The translations under genes were made by a program, and so were the position numbers. Positions 25,376 to 36,300 of a DNA stretch of 64,000 nucleotides are shown one piece after another; the stretch's first letter is position 1; each line of letters begins with the position of its first letter. The stretch covers positions 26,431,002-26,495,001 of the forward strand of contig CM067570.1 of the NCBI GenBank assembly GCA_034336665.1, read 5' to 3'. Source of the DNA: Luscinia megarhynchos (lineage: Eukaryota > Chordata > Aves > Passeriformes > Turdidae). The notes under the pieces are model-generated. The model saw nothing but the letters and a program-made list of their open reading frames with translations. It had not been told where the DNA came from and made no database searches.

Positions 25376-26125
25376 AAAAGACACCCTGCAAGGAAGCAGA
25401 CACGGCCGTGAGGCGGCTGCGGGCAGGGGCCGCACCGCTCCCCCGCAGCTCCCGCGGCGCTGGGCGGCGCGGCCCCCGCCCGGCTCCCGGCACGCACCGG
25501 GCTCCCGGGCGGGGGCGGCCGCAGGGCGGGGCCGGGCCCGCGCCGTGCCACTGCCCGTGCCCATGCCCGCGCCGTGCCCCTCGGCCCCGCCGCACGGCCC
25601 GAGCTGCTGCCAGCGCTGCCCCGCTCCGGGCACCCGTGCGGGCAGGAACAAGGGGCACAGCACCCCCCCCGGCCTCCACCGCGGCGCGGCTCGGCCCTCA
25701 CGGCCCGGTCACAGCCAGCCCCAGCCGGCCGCCCCCCGCCCGCGCCCGTCTCCTCACCGACTTTAAGGCAGAGAGAAAATGCCCGAGCGGCCCGGAGCGG
25801 AGACGGGCAGGAACGGCAGCGAGGAGCGACGGCAGCAAGAGCTCTGCAAGCGGAACCGACGCCAGAGGAAGAGGGGAGGGCCGCGCTCCGCCCCGCCCCG
25901 GCCCGCCCGAGGGGATGGAGGGAAGGGGCGGGGAACGGGCTGCGCTCTCTCGGGGCCGCCTGTGCTGCGGCCCTGCTGGATCCTGCGGTCTCTGCCCGGG
26001 ACCCAGTGCCTGGTGCCCGCCGGCACCGCAGGGACACGACACCTCCCCCTGGCCTGGGCCGGGCCCGGCCCACGGAGCGCGGCTGATAAGGGCCGGGGGC
26101 AGCACCGGGCCTGCGGTGCATCCAA
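25230..26125 (-). promoter_or_regulatory. CpG island: BZW1 promoter and 5'-UTR exon
   Basis: Around 900 bases of high G+C and dense CpG surround the 5' end of BZW1. A likely 5'-UTR exon ends at 25758, followed by the donor GTGAGGAG on the minus strand, and joins the coding exon at 25385 (acceptor TTGCAG). Overlapping open frames of 100-257 codons on both strands here come from the GC content. I see no sign of a divergent gene to the right. Confidence 0.85.
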
Positions 26126-29100
26126 CTTCAGCGCCATACCTGCTACGCTACTTGACTCTAGATTTGCTGTTGCAGTTGTAGTAATTTATTCTTTCAGATC
26201 CTAGTGATAACAGCACGGCACAAGCACTTACCATACTGTAGTCTGTGCACACAGGACTATGAGTTATAAGATGTGCCCATCTGACACACAGCAAATCCTT
26301 GGGCTCCAGAAGCGCCGGCCTTCTCCACTGCCCTTTAACCACGGGTTCTTTCGCTAGCAATCACCTCCACAGGTCTTGTCCTACCTTCAGGCTGTAGGGC
26401 AGTCATAAACACACCCACTGTGGTAGTGGAAGCCCTTCAAGTACCATGTAATAAAAGATGGGCTGCCAAACACACAGCAGCACACAGCTGGAGACAACAT
26501 TGGGAATACTCTCCGTGCTGGAGCAGGAGAGGCAATTGTAGCTCAGTTCTTTGCTCCCCAAAAGGCCAAACCACTAAACCAATTTAGAGAACGTGAGCTT
26601 CTGTCTAGACCATACACAGCAGCAAATTTCCACCAGATTTAAGTGCAATGTTCCTGTGACTAAAGCTCTTGAAATGACCAGTTATCAGGTGTATAAATGG
26701 AACAAATCACTGGGCTGCAGTAGGGAAAACACAATCACCCATATTGTCAGTAGGAGCCAGATTTCATCTCATACCATTTTTGTTAGCATTTTGTCCTTGA
26801 AACAATACTGGTGATAGATCCCAGTGCCATGAAATTACAGTGCCTTACAAGTTTTATTCAATAAACATTTTTGCAGATTCCAGTTAACAGCCCAATGAAA
26901 TCCCCAAAATACTGACTTCAAAAATACCATATTCAGAGGAAGTATTTTCACCTTAATATTAGCAAATATTTGTCCATTAATTCTAAACCCAAGGAACTGA
27001 TTACATTGGTGCTCATTCCAAAATGAGAGTATTTGTCTAAATCATAACTAATTAAAAAGTCAAAAAGAAAAATCAGAAATTATTAAAATCAGGAAAGTAA
27101 ACACAAAGATACAATAGTTCCTGTTGTCAGCTCCCTAAAGTCTTTCATATGACAAAATTGCAAAACCCACTACCAGTTGAGCTTTTCCCATTAGCTATAG
27201 TTTCTCATGCTTTACCAAGAGAAAGGAACAGGAAAATTTTACCAATATAAAGGAATAAGATCTTTTTGTATCTTTACAGCTTTAGATCAAATGTGACTTA
27301 TTTGAGGGTGTGTGCAGGTCACACTCTCTTCTATCCTATGCTAATTTAAGCCTGGACTGTCATTGAAATAAATGAAAACAATTTGTGTTTATGTAAATGA
27401 GCACAGGATCTGAACTAATGCAATACCTGTTGAGCATCTACAGAGTTGTTTCTTATGCTAGTGTTTTAGGTACAGAATGATGTTGTTAAACATGTTCTTA
27501 CTGTTAATTTTATGGCTTTGACCTATCAACTATCAAAGCTGAATTGATTTGTATGCATATGTGCACTGGCTCAGCTCAGCCATCTCCTTTTCTCCCTCTC
27601 AAATACCTTTACACTTGTTTTTTAGACTACTCTCCTCCTGGGGAAATGTTCCATCAAGATTCATACACTTTAAAACCTCCTTTCCAAACCAATGTCCGTC
27701 AGAGTGCCAGTTGTTTGGCACAGCTGAGTTCAGCTGTGAGCTGCCCCACTGTAATGAACTCGTGTTGTCATGGCTCCCCTCTGAGGCCTCCCCTCCACCT
27801 TTCCCTCTCGGTCACCTGCTGCACATCTGCTCTGCACACCTGCCGACAGCTGCTGTGGGCAACCTCACCTTTGTCAGAACAGCTGCCACTGGGACCCTGT
27901 CCTGCTTCACCCTTCCTACCTCCGGTACCACTCCCTCACCTTGTGCCCTCTCCTCACCTAGGGATGAATGCACCAGCTTTGTCCTGCTTCACCATTTTGC
28001 TGGAAAGAAGGGACAAAACTGTGGGTAAGGCAGAGGAGGAGTGAGCAATGCCAAGGCAGTGAATAGCAGTGATTATATTCCTCCTTTGGAAGAGGCCAGA
28101 GTTGACGGTGGTTCAAAGAGATCTGATGATGTGGAGCAGCCTGAGTGGGCTGCCAGGAAGCAGAGCTAAACTGGGATGGTAATATATCATGCCTAGAAAT
28201 ATTTGGTAGTATGTAGTTTTAGAATCTCTGTTTTACTGAAATATGGATACACTGCCCATCATTGATTTGTACAGTGTCTCATTCTAATCTTTGGGATTTT
28301 CATATGCTGGAAGAACAGAAAAAATAGATAACATCCAGTCTCAAACTGGATGTAGAAGTGATAAAATGGTACTATTTGTGATCTGCTCTTCATTGCAGAT
28401 ATTTCCAAAATTGCATGCAAATTCTTTTGAGTTCTTGAGGTAACTCCAGAACTGTTCCAGTGCAGCACGAAACACATTAATGACAGGTCTTTTACTTGGC
28501 AGGACAAGAGAACTGGTGCTTATATCTTGTTCTACCAAGATGGTGTTATATATATATATATACACATATATACATATGTATGTATATATGTAAGTTTGAC
28601 AGTTCTTTCTTGCAGGAATGCCTGCAGTCAGTAAGTGGCTGAAGGAGTCATCTGGCTGTCCGACTCTTAGGAAAGCAGTACTAATCTATATCAATGGCCC
28701 ATGGCTTACAGGTTCCAGGTTTGTCTTTAGGAAACCAAAATAAAATATAAAAAATAATTTTGCTAAGGGAAAAACAAACTTACTGTAATTCACAAATGTA
28801 TGTTCCTTATCAGCTGTGCAAATGTCATTGCACACACATATCTCAATTTTCTCAAGTTATAAAAGGTTGGGAAATCAACGAACTTACCTCTAGTGAACAG
28901 TGGCATTCTTGTAATGGAACAGGTAATTAAGGTCAGATCTCCATACACAGGTGAGTTCCCTAGCCTGAAAGGCTCAGATTACAGGAACTGAAATACAAGG
29001 TTCCACTATGCAATACAGTTTAATGAGACTGGATTGAATCATGGGGGCTGTGATGTTTGCAAAGAAAGCCTACAGTTCTGAATGCATTCCTGGAGATAGT

Positions 29101-31849
29101 ATATCATCTCCTGGTGACTGGATAACAAATTCATCTTTATTTAAGTTCTAAGTTGTTACCAAGTTTTTGTACAACACTTAGCCCATGAAGGTTCTTGATC
29201 TTGATTATAACTTATATTAATATGAAAAGTTCTATCACTGAGAAACACTTCAACTGCTGGATATCCTGCACAGAAGGAAGCAGATGTGGATGGATGCAGA
29301 ATTCCCAGCCCTACTCTCCAGGCAGGTTGAGGTAGGGGTCTCTACCTGGCTGCTATTGGAAGAGAGGGGCCTGCAGGTCTGCCTGACATAATTTGTGTCC
29401 CTTTTCATAAAGAAATTTTTAGTCCAGAGCACAACAGATTTGTTCAAACTCAGGCCCATGGGGCTTTTAAAATTGAAAGTTTTAATTAATGGACCTTGAC
29501 ATAATTTTGTCAGATGTTTCCTATTTTCCAGTCTCCCAAAGTGTTTTTTTAGTTTGCTTGCTGACTGGATATGCATTGATGGGAGAATAGCTGGTAAAAT
29601 CACGTTCTTGATTTCATAATTGCTCCTGTGCTTTACTACTTTAAATTTTTATTCCTTTTTTTTCCTATTTAACTTATAAATAAACAGAAATTTGGGCCCA
29701 GTGACAAGGTCTTAAGCAACTCCAGATGTATCTCCTTTTACAGTGCCAAAGGATGAGTGTAATGGAAAACCTGTGAAGTGGCTATTGTCAGGAAACAATG
29801 TCATCATTGCCATCTTGCCCTGCTTTCTGCAGAAACACTTGTGTAATCATTGTTGGCTGGGACTGATATGGGGAGGGAAGTTGGCTCCTGTCTCTTTCTA
29901 CAAAAGTAAGTACTCTCCAGCAGGCTACTGCTCTGTCCTGCCAGCCCTTGGAGTGAGGGAAGTGCATGATATGGGAAGAGCAGATTGAATTGAAGACATT
30001 ACTCTGGAAAGACACTGAGAACTCAAGGGTGAGGGTGCATTTTCTTACCATCCTCATTTTGAAGAAAGCAGAGGCAAAACACACCAGTGGTTTTCCAAAT
30101 AACTTCAGTAACGCTGAATGAAATTTGAATAAAAGGACATAGTCCACTAGTTGTGGGTTATATCTGTGTGAGAGAGAAGATACGGCACATGAAAACCAGC
30201 CAGAGCTGGTAATGTATTGCACTTCCAGAAAGGGTAATAGGTAATGGATACCCAGAAGAATATGAAATACATATGTTACTGACATGTCAATCACAATCCC
30301 ATTCATTGTCTTATGGTTAATGCAAGATTTAACAAAAAATTGTATTTTCCTCCTTTCTTTTTTTCAAACCAATTCTAAACCTATTCTAATCACAATCAGG
30401 GTTGAACAGTATCTTTGTGAGCAGTATCTTCAGCCAAATTAAAAATACAAGCAATCTCTCCCAGAAAGAGTCATCAGCCAAACTCTACCACTCATGCCAG
30501 AGTCCACAGAAAAGCCAACTCTTCAGGTCTTCTTTATCCTAACCATACTGAACCATAAAACAGGGTACTCAATTCATACACCTGCCACCATCACTTACCA
30601 AGCCGATTTCAGTGCTGGCACTGTTTACCTATTTATTTTGAATGTGAGGATTTAAAAGTCAAAAGAAAGAGTTTACTACAAGTTAGATCTTGCATTACCT
30701 TGCAGAGCTGGCTTTATATCTGAGAAGTGGTTCATATTCAATTCTGAGTTACATATTTATCATCTGCAGATGGATAGGGCACTTAGGATGTTAGCAGTAT
30801 TCCAAAGTAAAAAAAGTGATGGATGGTTCTGCTTTTTCTGGATGTTGCATGGGCTTTGGGACAATAGCTTTTGTTCTGATTCATGGCATTCATCAGACTA
30901 CTCTTAGAACTAGGAAAGGTTGGTGCTGGGTTAGGATTTCAGAAGAGGAGGACTTTGGTTTCCTGCTGTGCCTTGATGTCAATAAAATTATGCTGATTTG
31001 CCTCAGAAGAAACTATTAGCCAGTAACTGGGCAAAATACCTTCTCATGTCACTTACTTTTTATTTTCCAAAGGCAGGGTGCTGTCCACCAGTGAATAACA
31101 CATCTCTATTTCTTTTCAGGACAAAATGGAGTGGACACCAACTCCTAAAAGGAACATTAGAAAAAGCCCCTTTTATTACAGCTTCTTGATGCAGATTACA
31201 ATTGACATTATGTGTACATGGCCAAACTCCCAGTGGTGGCAATAAATCAGCCCATTCTAAGTTTTAGTTTCTCATTAACCTACCATGCCAGAGGTTAGGC
31301 TGATTCAGCAAGTTCTTCTTGGGTTTTTGTTGGTTTTGGCTTTTTTTGGCAACAGTAACAAAGTAGAGGAAATGAGCATTAAGTGGTCTTCTCTTTAGCT
31401 TCTCAAATGCAAGTTCCCTGAAGAATGGACAGGACAAGGAAAGGCAAGGAAGTCAAAGTACAGGAGAGCTGTGGCACAAAGGGCTGATGTGAGCATACCT
31501 ATGTGTTAGGATAAAAACCATTTTCATTGAATATCTGGAGTGAAATTCATGCCACCATGCCTCAGAGAGGCCTGAATTTTTTTGTTGGGATTTATACAGA
31601 TCAGACCAGAGGGAAACTGCCTCCATGCATTTGTTCTGGCTTTCAGACAGTAAGTGAATACCATTGCCAAGAGGCCAGAGAATTTTCACGCCTCTATCCA
31701 AGATTCACTGCCAAAGAGATAAAAAAGATGATGTCATCAGGATAACCCTCCAAGGAAGGTTCAGTACTGAAGTTCCTTTTTCATTTTATCTTGTCATCTT
31801 TAATTAATTTTAGTTAAATCACTCTTTTGATTTAGTTAAATCAACTTAC
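26126..31849. other. Gene-free stretch between BZW1 and the AOX remnant
   Basis: I recognise no coding exon, RNA gene or clear mobile element here. It is AT-rich with an alternating TA/CA/GT simple repeat near 28547-28590. Open frames on the plus strand at 27544-28044 and the minus strand at 29788-30306, 29250-29603 and 28341-28565 resemble no family I know and lack splice or composition support. By position this is where the 3' exons of the second AOX gene would have been; I found none of the conserved motifs ([26 protein letters not shown]). Confidence 0.5.
28547..28590. repeat. TA-rich dinucleotide simple repeat
   Basis: A run of TATATATA followed by ACATATA, GTATGTATATATG and similar units. 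Imperfect and short. Confidence 0.8.
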
Positions 31850-33351
31850 TTGTTGGCTGCCAAAACTGCAATTACAACAAATAGTGATGGTTTAGTACCT
31901 TCCCCCCAAATGCTCCACCAACACGTTCCACACAGCACACATAATTTTTTTGGACTGGAGGTTTAAAGCTGAAGCCAACAATTCCTGCAAAAGTGAACAT
32001 CCAGAATTTTACCTATCAAAATGCATATTAAAATTGCCTATTTTCTATGACTAACTATCTATTAAAAGCTATCAGGTTTAAGACTCCAGGGCAAAAAAAT
32101 AGAGTTGCTATAGGAACAAACAAACAAAAAAATTTCAAACAATTAAAAATGCCAATGAAAGCACCATCTAGTCTTTAAAAGAATAGTGGAAATGTAAAAA
32201 CAGCTCTGTAAACTATTTTGATTATCTGATGCCAGATATGATAATCCCCATACAGAACTGCATGTTGCATCTGCAGCTGGAGATAAAGCATGCACTAAAA
32301 CAGCAAGCCAGATGGAACTGAGGGATTGTTTACAGCACACAGTCAGTGTCACTAAAATACTGACATTGCATTTTGAAAATACCTCCTCTGACAGTGCTTC
32401 CAAAGATGTAAATAGAGGTTTAACTTGTCAGGCTGACAAAAAGAGAAGCTTAAAAAATGCAAGCCAGCGATGAACTGCAAAAGCTAATACTAAATATGTA
32501 GAAACGAACATATATTTTTTCAAACTGTTGTTTGCTACAGGCCTACAATCCAACTCTAATGTTAACTGGGACCTGTTAGCTTTTTTCCCCCAGAACTTCA
32601 TACTATTAATATGTTATTATGATTTCCATATTAATGTATCATGATTCTCACCCATCATCATCAATGTCACTACTCATATAAGCAATACAACCTGTCTGAA
32701 ATATACTTTCTCAAGAAGACACTCATTACTGCAATATAAGTGATTGTCCAGGATTGTATCAATTGTCACTAATTTTAGGAGGATTTGACCAATATAACTA
32801 AGACAGAATCAGTCTTTTCTCAACAAGAAGATTAGAGTCATATTATCTATCTAAGATCCCCTTAGTTCATCCCATAGTAACACTGCTCATTTGTGTCTGT
32901 ACTGCCGTGTGTAATACCAATGGCACAAGACCTGCTGTTCCATTCTGCTTCAGCAGCAGCAGTCAGGACACTTATTTTCATAAAAAGATTCAGACAAATT
33001 AATCTGAATTGGGAACACCATTAGGGGGTTTCAAGAGAAACAGGAAGGCTGAAAACAACTCCTGCTCATGTAGTTCAGCTTTGAGGTTATTTAGAAAGGT
33101 AAGAAGCAAGTATGACAGAATCAGAGAGTATTGTGAGTTGGAAGGGATCCACAAGGATCATTGAGTCCAACTCTTAAGTGAATGGTCCACATGTGCATTG
33201 AACCCACCATTAATACTTTGTTTTACCTGTACATCTGGTGCATTCTGAGTTGACACATACACAGCCACTTCTTTACCTTCCACTCTTGGAGTAACAACCA
33301 CCCTATTTGTTTCCATGTAAAAATATTCCTGCCCTCCCATGTGCAATTCAC
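31850..33351 (-). pseudogene. Second aldehyde oxidase gene, two surviving exons (AOX pseudogene fragment)
   Basis: Exon A, 33351-33227 (125 nt), reads GELHMGGQEYFYMET...YVSTQNAPDVQ without a stop; it has the same length and phase as the exon at 59138-59014 of the intact AOX gene. Exon B, 31984-31850 (135 nt), corresponds to the 134-nt exon 57592-57459: LLASALNLQSKKIMC in one frame, then [10 protein letters not shown] after a 2-base insertion, then LFVVIAVLAANK in another frame after a 1-base loss. Both keep AG and GT boundaries and the intron is 1.24 kb. The motifs belong to the molybdopterin domain; Val after GGK marks an aldehyde oxidase, since xanthine dehydrogenase has Glu there. No other exon was found on either side. 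In mammals and chicken several AOX genes lie in tandem before BZW1, so this fits a downstream copy (AOX2-like). The paralogue identity is an inference. Confidence 0.83.
33111..33212 (-). mobile_element. CR1 LINE 3'-end fragment
   Basis: ACAGAATCAGAGAG, then GTTGGAAGGGAT, then GGATCATTGAGTCCAACTC: the reverse-oriented 3' end typical of avian CR1 elements, about 100 bases long and 5'-truncated. It sits about 15 bases beyond the donor of the surviving AOX-pseudogene exon A. Confidence 0.75.
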
Positions 33352-36300
33352 CTCGTATATAATTAGAGGAAAAATAAACTGGGTTTCAAAGGAACTGCAA
33401 GGGAATTTATATTTGACTATATATGTGTATAAAAGGCAGAGAAAGAGTTTTGTCACAGAAGAAAAATACCTTTTTTTTGTTTATTTGAATCTCAGGCTTA
33501 CACCTTCTCTATTTATAGGCCTGTGTTTATCAGGAGAAGATGTTTCCATCAGTATCAATTTAACATCTCATGCTTTTTCCTTCTTTAGGAGGTTACATCT
33601 CTTCTGCTATAGCAGGATTATGTCTTCTTCTGAATCACTCGAGGAGGGAAAGTACAAATTTCCTATTCCTCTTTTTTAGCCCCTCTTTCCATCAGTAACT
33701 TTTTCTACCCATTTCTGCCCACTTTTGTACCATTTTCATTAAAGAGAGGAAAATCTGTCAACACAGCATAAAAGTTAATTCTACTAATTCTCTGCTTTAC
33801 CCTCAGCTTTATGCCATCCTTGAGTGTGACAATATTGGCCTGGTGGTTATTCCTGTAACACGTGTTCATGCAGGAGTAATAGGAATCAGAACTGAAGCAA
33901 CTAAAGGGTGACATGACATTTGCTTGGGAACAGTTTGAAATATTCAAAAGCAGAGCAGAAAACATCATCAGAGGTCAGAACCTATATGGAGAAGATTGAC
34001 AGAATTGAGGTGGATGAGCCCAAAAAAGTGAAGCAAGCCAAATCTTTGCAGACTTCAGCATCACCACTGCTTCAAACAATCATATTTCATACTGTTTACT
34101 TCAGAGAAAATGCATCTGAAGTCAGGAATACCGTCAGGAATCATTCTAATTCCTTCTTGCTCATCTTGCTAAAGAGGCTGGTAAATTACTATTCTGGCCA
34201 GTGTTGACTAGACTGAAAAATTGTTTAATCCATCTTTTTGCTATTTAAATTCTCATCATCAATCCCCTCTTATTATTTCAAGTCAGCTTGTAATTGAAAG
34301 CATTTCAGACCTACTTAATTAAAACATATCTTTGGTGCACTTTATTGTTGAACTGCTGATAGTGCACATTAACTTGAAACAGACTATTATCAGGGACCAT
34401 GAAAATCTTCCAACATTTATGTTTTGGTTGGGCTTTTACTGAGTAAAGAGTATGCTGTAAAACATATCTTTTTAATCTCTTACAGGACAAAAACCAAATT
34501 TTTGGCTGATGCTGAAAGCTTTTAGTGCAAACTGCTAAGAAGCAGCAAAAATTTGATTTTAGAAGTTCTTAAAACAAAACAAAAAAACCAACAGAAAAAA
34601 AGAGTAAAAAATTCATTATGAAATTAAAAACTTTTTAAGTGAAGTCTTCCAATGAACAAACTTTCACATGCCAATCACGTCTCCTTTTCATACTGTAGCT
34701 TTGTAAGTAGATCTTTCAGGCTTGAATAATCACAGAGACGCTGCAGTAGATTATTTCATTTATTTGTCCTGAGACCCACTGGACAGTTTAACTAAATTCT
34801 GCTGAGCTCTTGCATCTCTGGAAGCTGTGTCCCTGTTTGAGCTGTGTCAGGACAGCCTGATCTACACAAGACCTTGAGGGCAAGGAGTGCATCTGCACCC
34901 TGAAATACCAGGAAATCATAAAAATATAAAAGATTGCCCAGTACGTCAAATGTTTCAGCAGCTTCATGTTACAATTACTAGAGGCTTAAGAATGAAAAGT
35001 TAGAAGGGCAAAATACTCATTTTAACAGTTCCAGACAGAATCTGAAAAGAAAGCAGACAAGCAAAATTCATCTATATGCTATTTTTCTACCCAAAGCTGG
35101 GTGGAGGGAGAAAAATTTCCTCCATCACCAGTCTACAACCTTCATTCAGCATCTCATTATTCCATTGCCTGGTAAAAATAAACCCCAGACTAAAGTGAAC
35201 ACACACCTCTTTAAAAGTAACAGGAAGCTATGTGAATTATCTGAGAACTACAAGTGAATCAGTGTAAGTTATATCAAGAAATAATCTGTTGTGTAGAAAG
35301 GACAGGTCAAACACAGATTGTAAGAGGCTGGCAATGGGATCTCTACTGGCCCAGTCAAGCAAACCCCATGCTTCACTCTGTGACTCCTACATTTTGGTAA
35401 AGTACATTAAAATATTCAGTACCTTCCTATAAGGAAGTCTTATAGGACTTTCTTGCACTGAGTGTGGTTGAGCCAATGCCTCCAAACAAAAGAAAAACAC
35501 AGATCTGCAATGGTGTCTGTGCCTGGAAGGAAGAGGACTAGCATTCCACAAATCACTATGGACAGACCATTTATCCTGTCTTTCAGCTTGTCTGAAGATG
35601 GAAATAGTCATCCTAATGGGAAAAAAAGAGAAGGAAAAATTCCATCAGTGTCAGAAATTGATCAAAAGATATTATTTCTTGTATTTTAGGTGTTACCATT
35701 GCCCAAAGTTTCAGTTAAACTTTTATTTTTCTTTGAAGTACTAAGTTAATCATAGACAGTTATGCTAAGTGGGGACACTACTTGAAGAAAACATGCCAAA
35801 ATTTTAACTTTATCAGCAGTTTGATGATTTCAGAGTGCTGGAAAAGCACTCTCATCCTGGCATATATATATGGCCAGTATGTTCTTTTAGTTTAATTTTA
35901 TCTTAGAAAATACTGGTTTCTTCTCCAGGATAATGGACCCTGATTTTGTGAAGATTTTACACTCAGAAAATTTAAATTTTTATGCTATAGTAATGGCATT
36001 TACAGAGAGAGGCACTAGAGGCAGCTGGGCTTTCTATTGTCAGGAATCTTTTGTTCTGGGGCAAAGCCACATATTTTGAAAGAAAATATAACAGCAATAT
36101 TTTTCTCAATCAGGCACAGATGAGTCTATTGAGGAAAGTCTACAAAGTGCTCTTTCTGTAGCCCAAGAAAGGAGACTTTAGACAGCCACAGAACTTTTAA
36201 AGTAGAGGTTACCAGGTTACTCTCATGACAAATGTAAAAATCAGGATTACATGTTGAACAGTATGTCTTGTCAGAGATGGAAAACCCTCTTAGCAGGATT

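Noticed and set aside
25372..26204. Overlapping frames of up to 257 codons in the BZW1 CpG island.
   Set aside because: GC-driven, in several frames at once, without family motifs or splice structure.
27544..28044. A 166-codon open frame on the plus strand.
   Set aside because: Low-complexity Ser/Pro/Cys/Leu-rich, no recognised domain, overlapped by an equally long frame in another phase.
28341..28565. Minus-strand frame with FRAALEQFWSYLKNS, considered as a transposase or AOX piece.
   Set aside because: I could not place it in any family; it begins in a TA repeat. A database search would decide.
29250..30306. Minus-strand open frames of 117 and 172 codons, considered as possible AOX 3' exons.
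   Set aside because: No AOX motif, no fitting splice phases, no similarity to any family I know.
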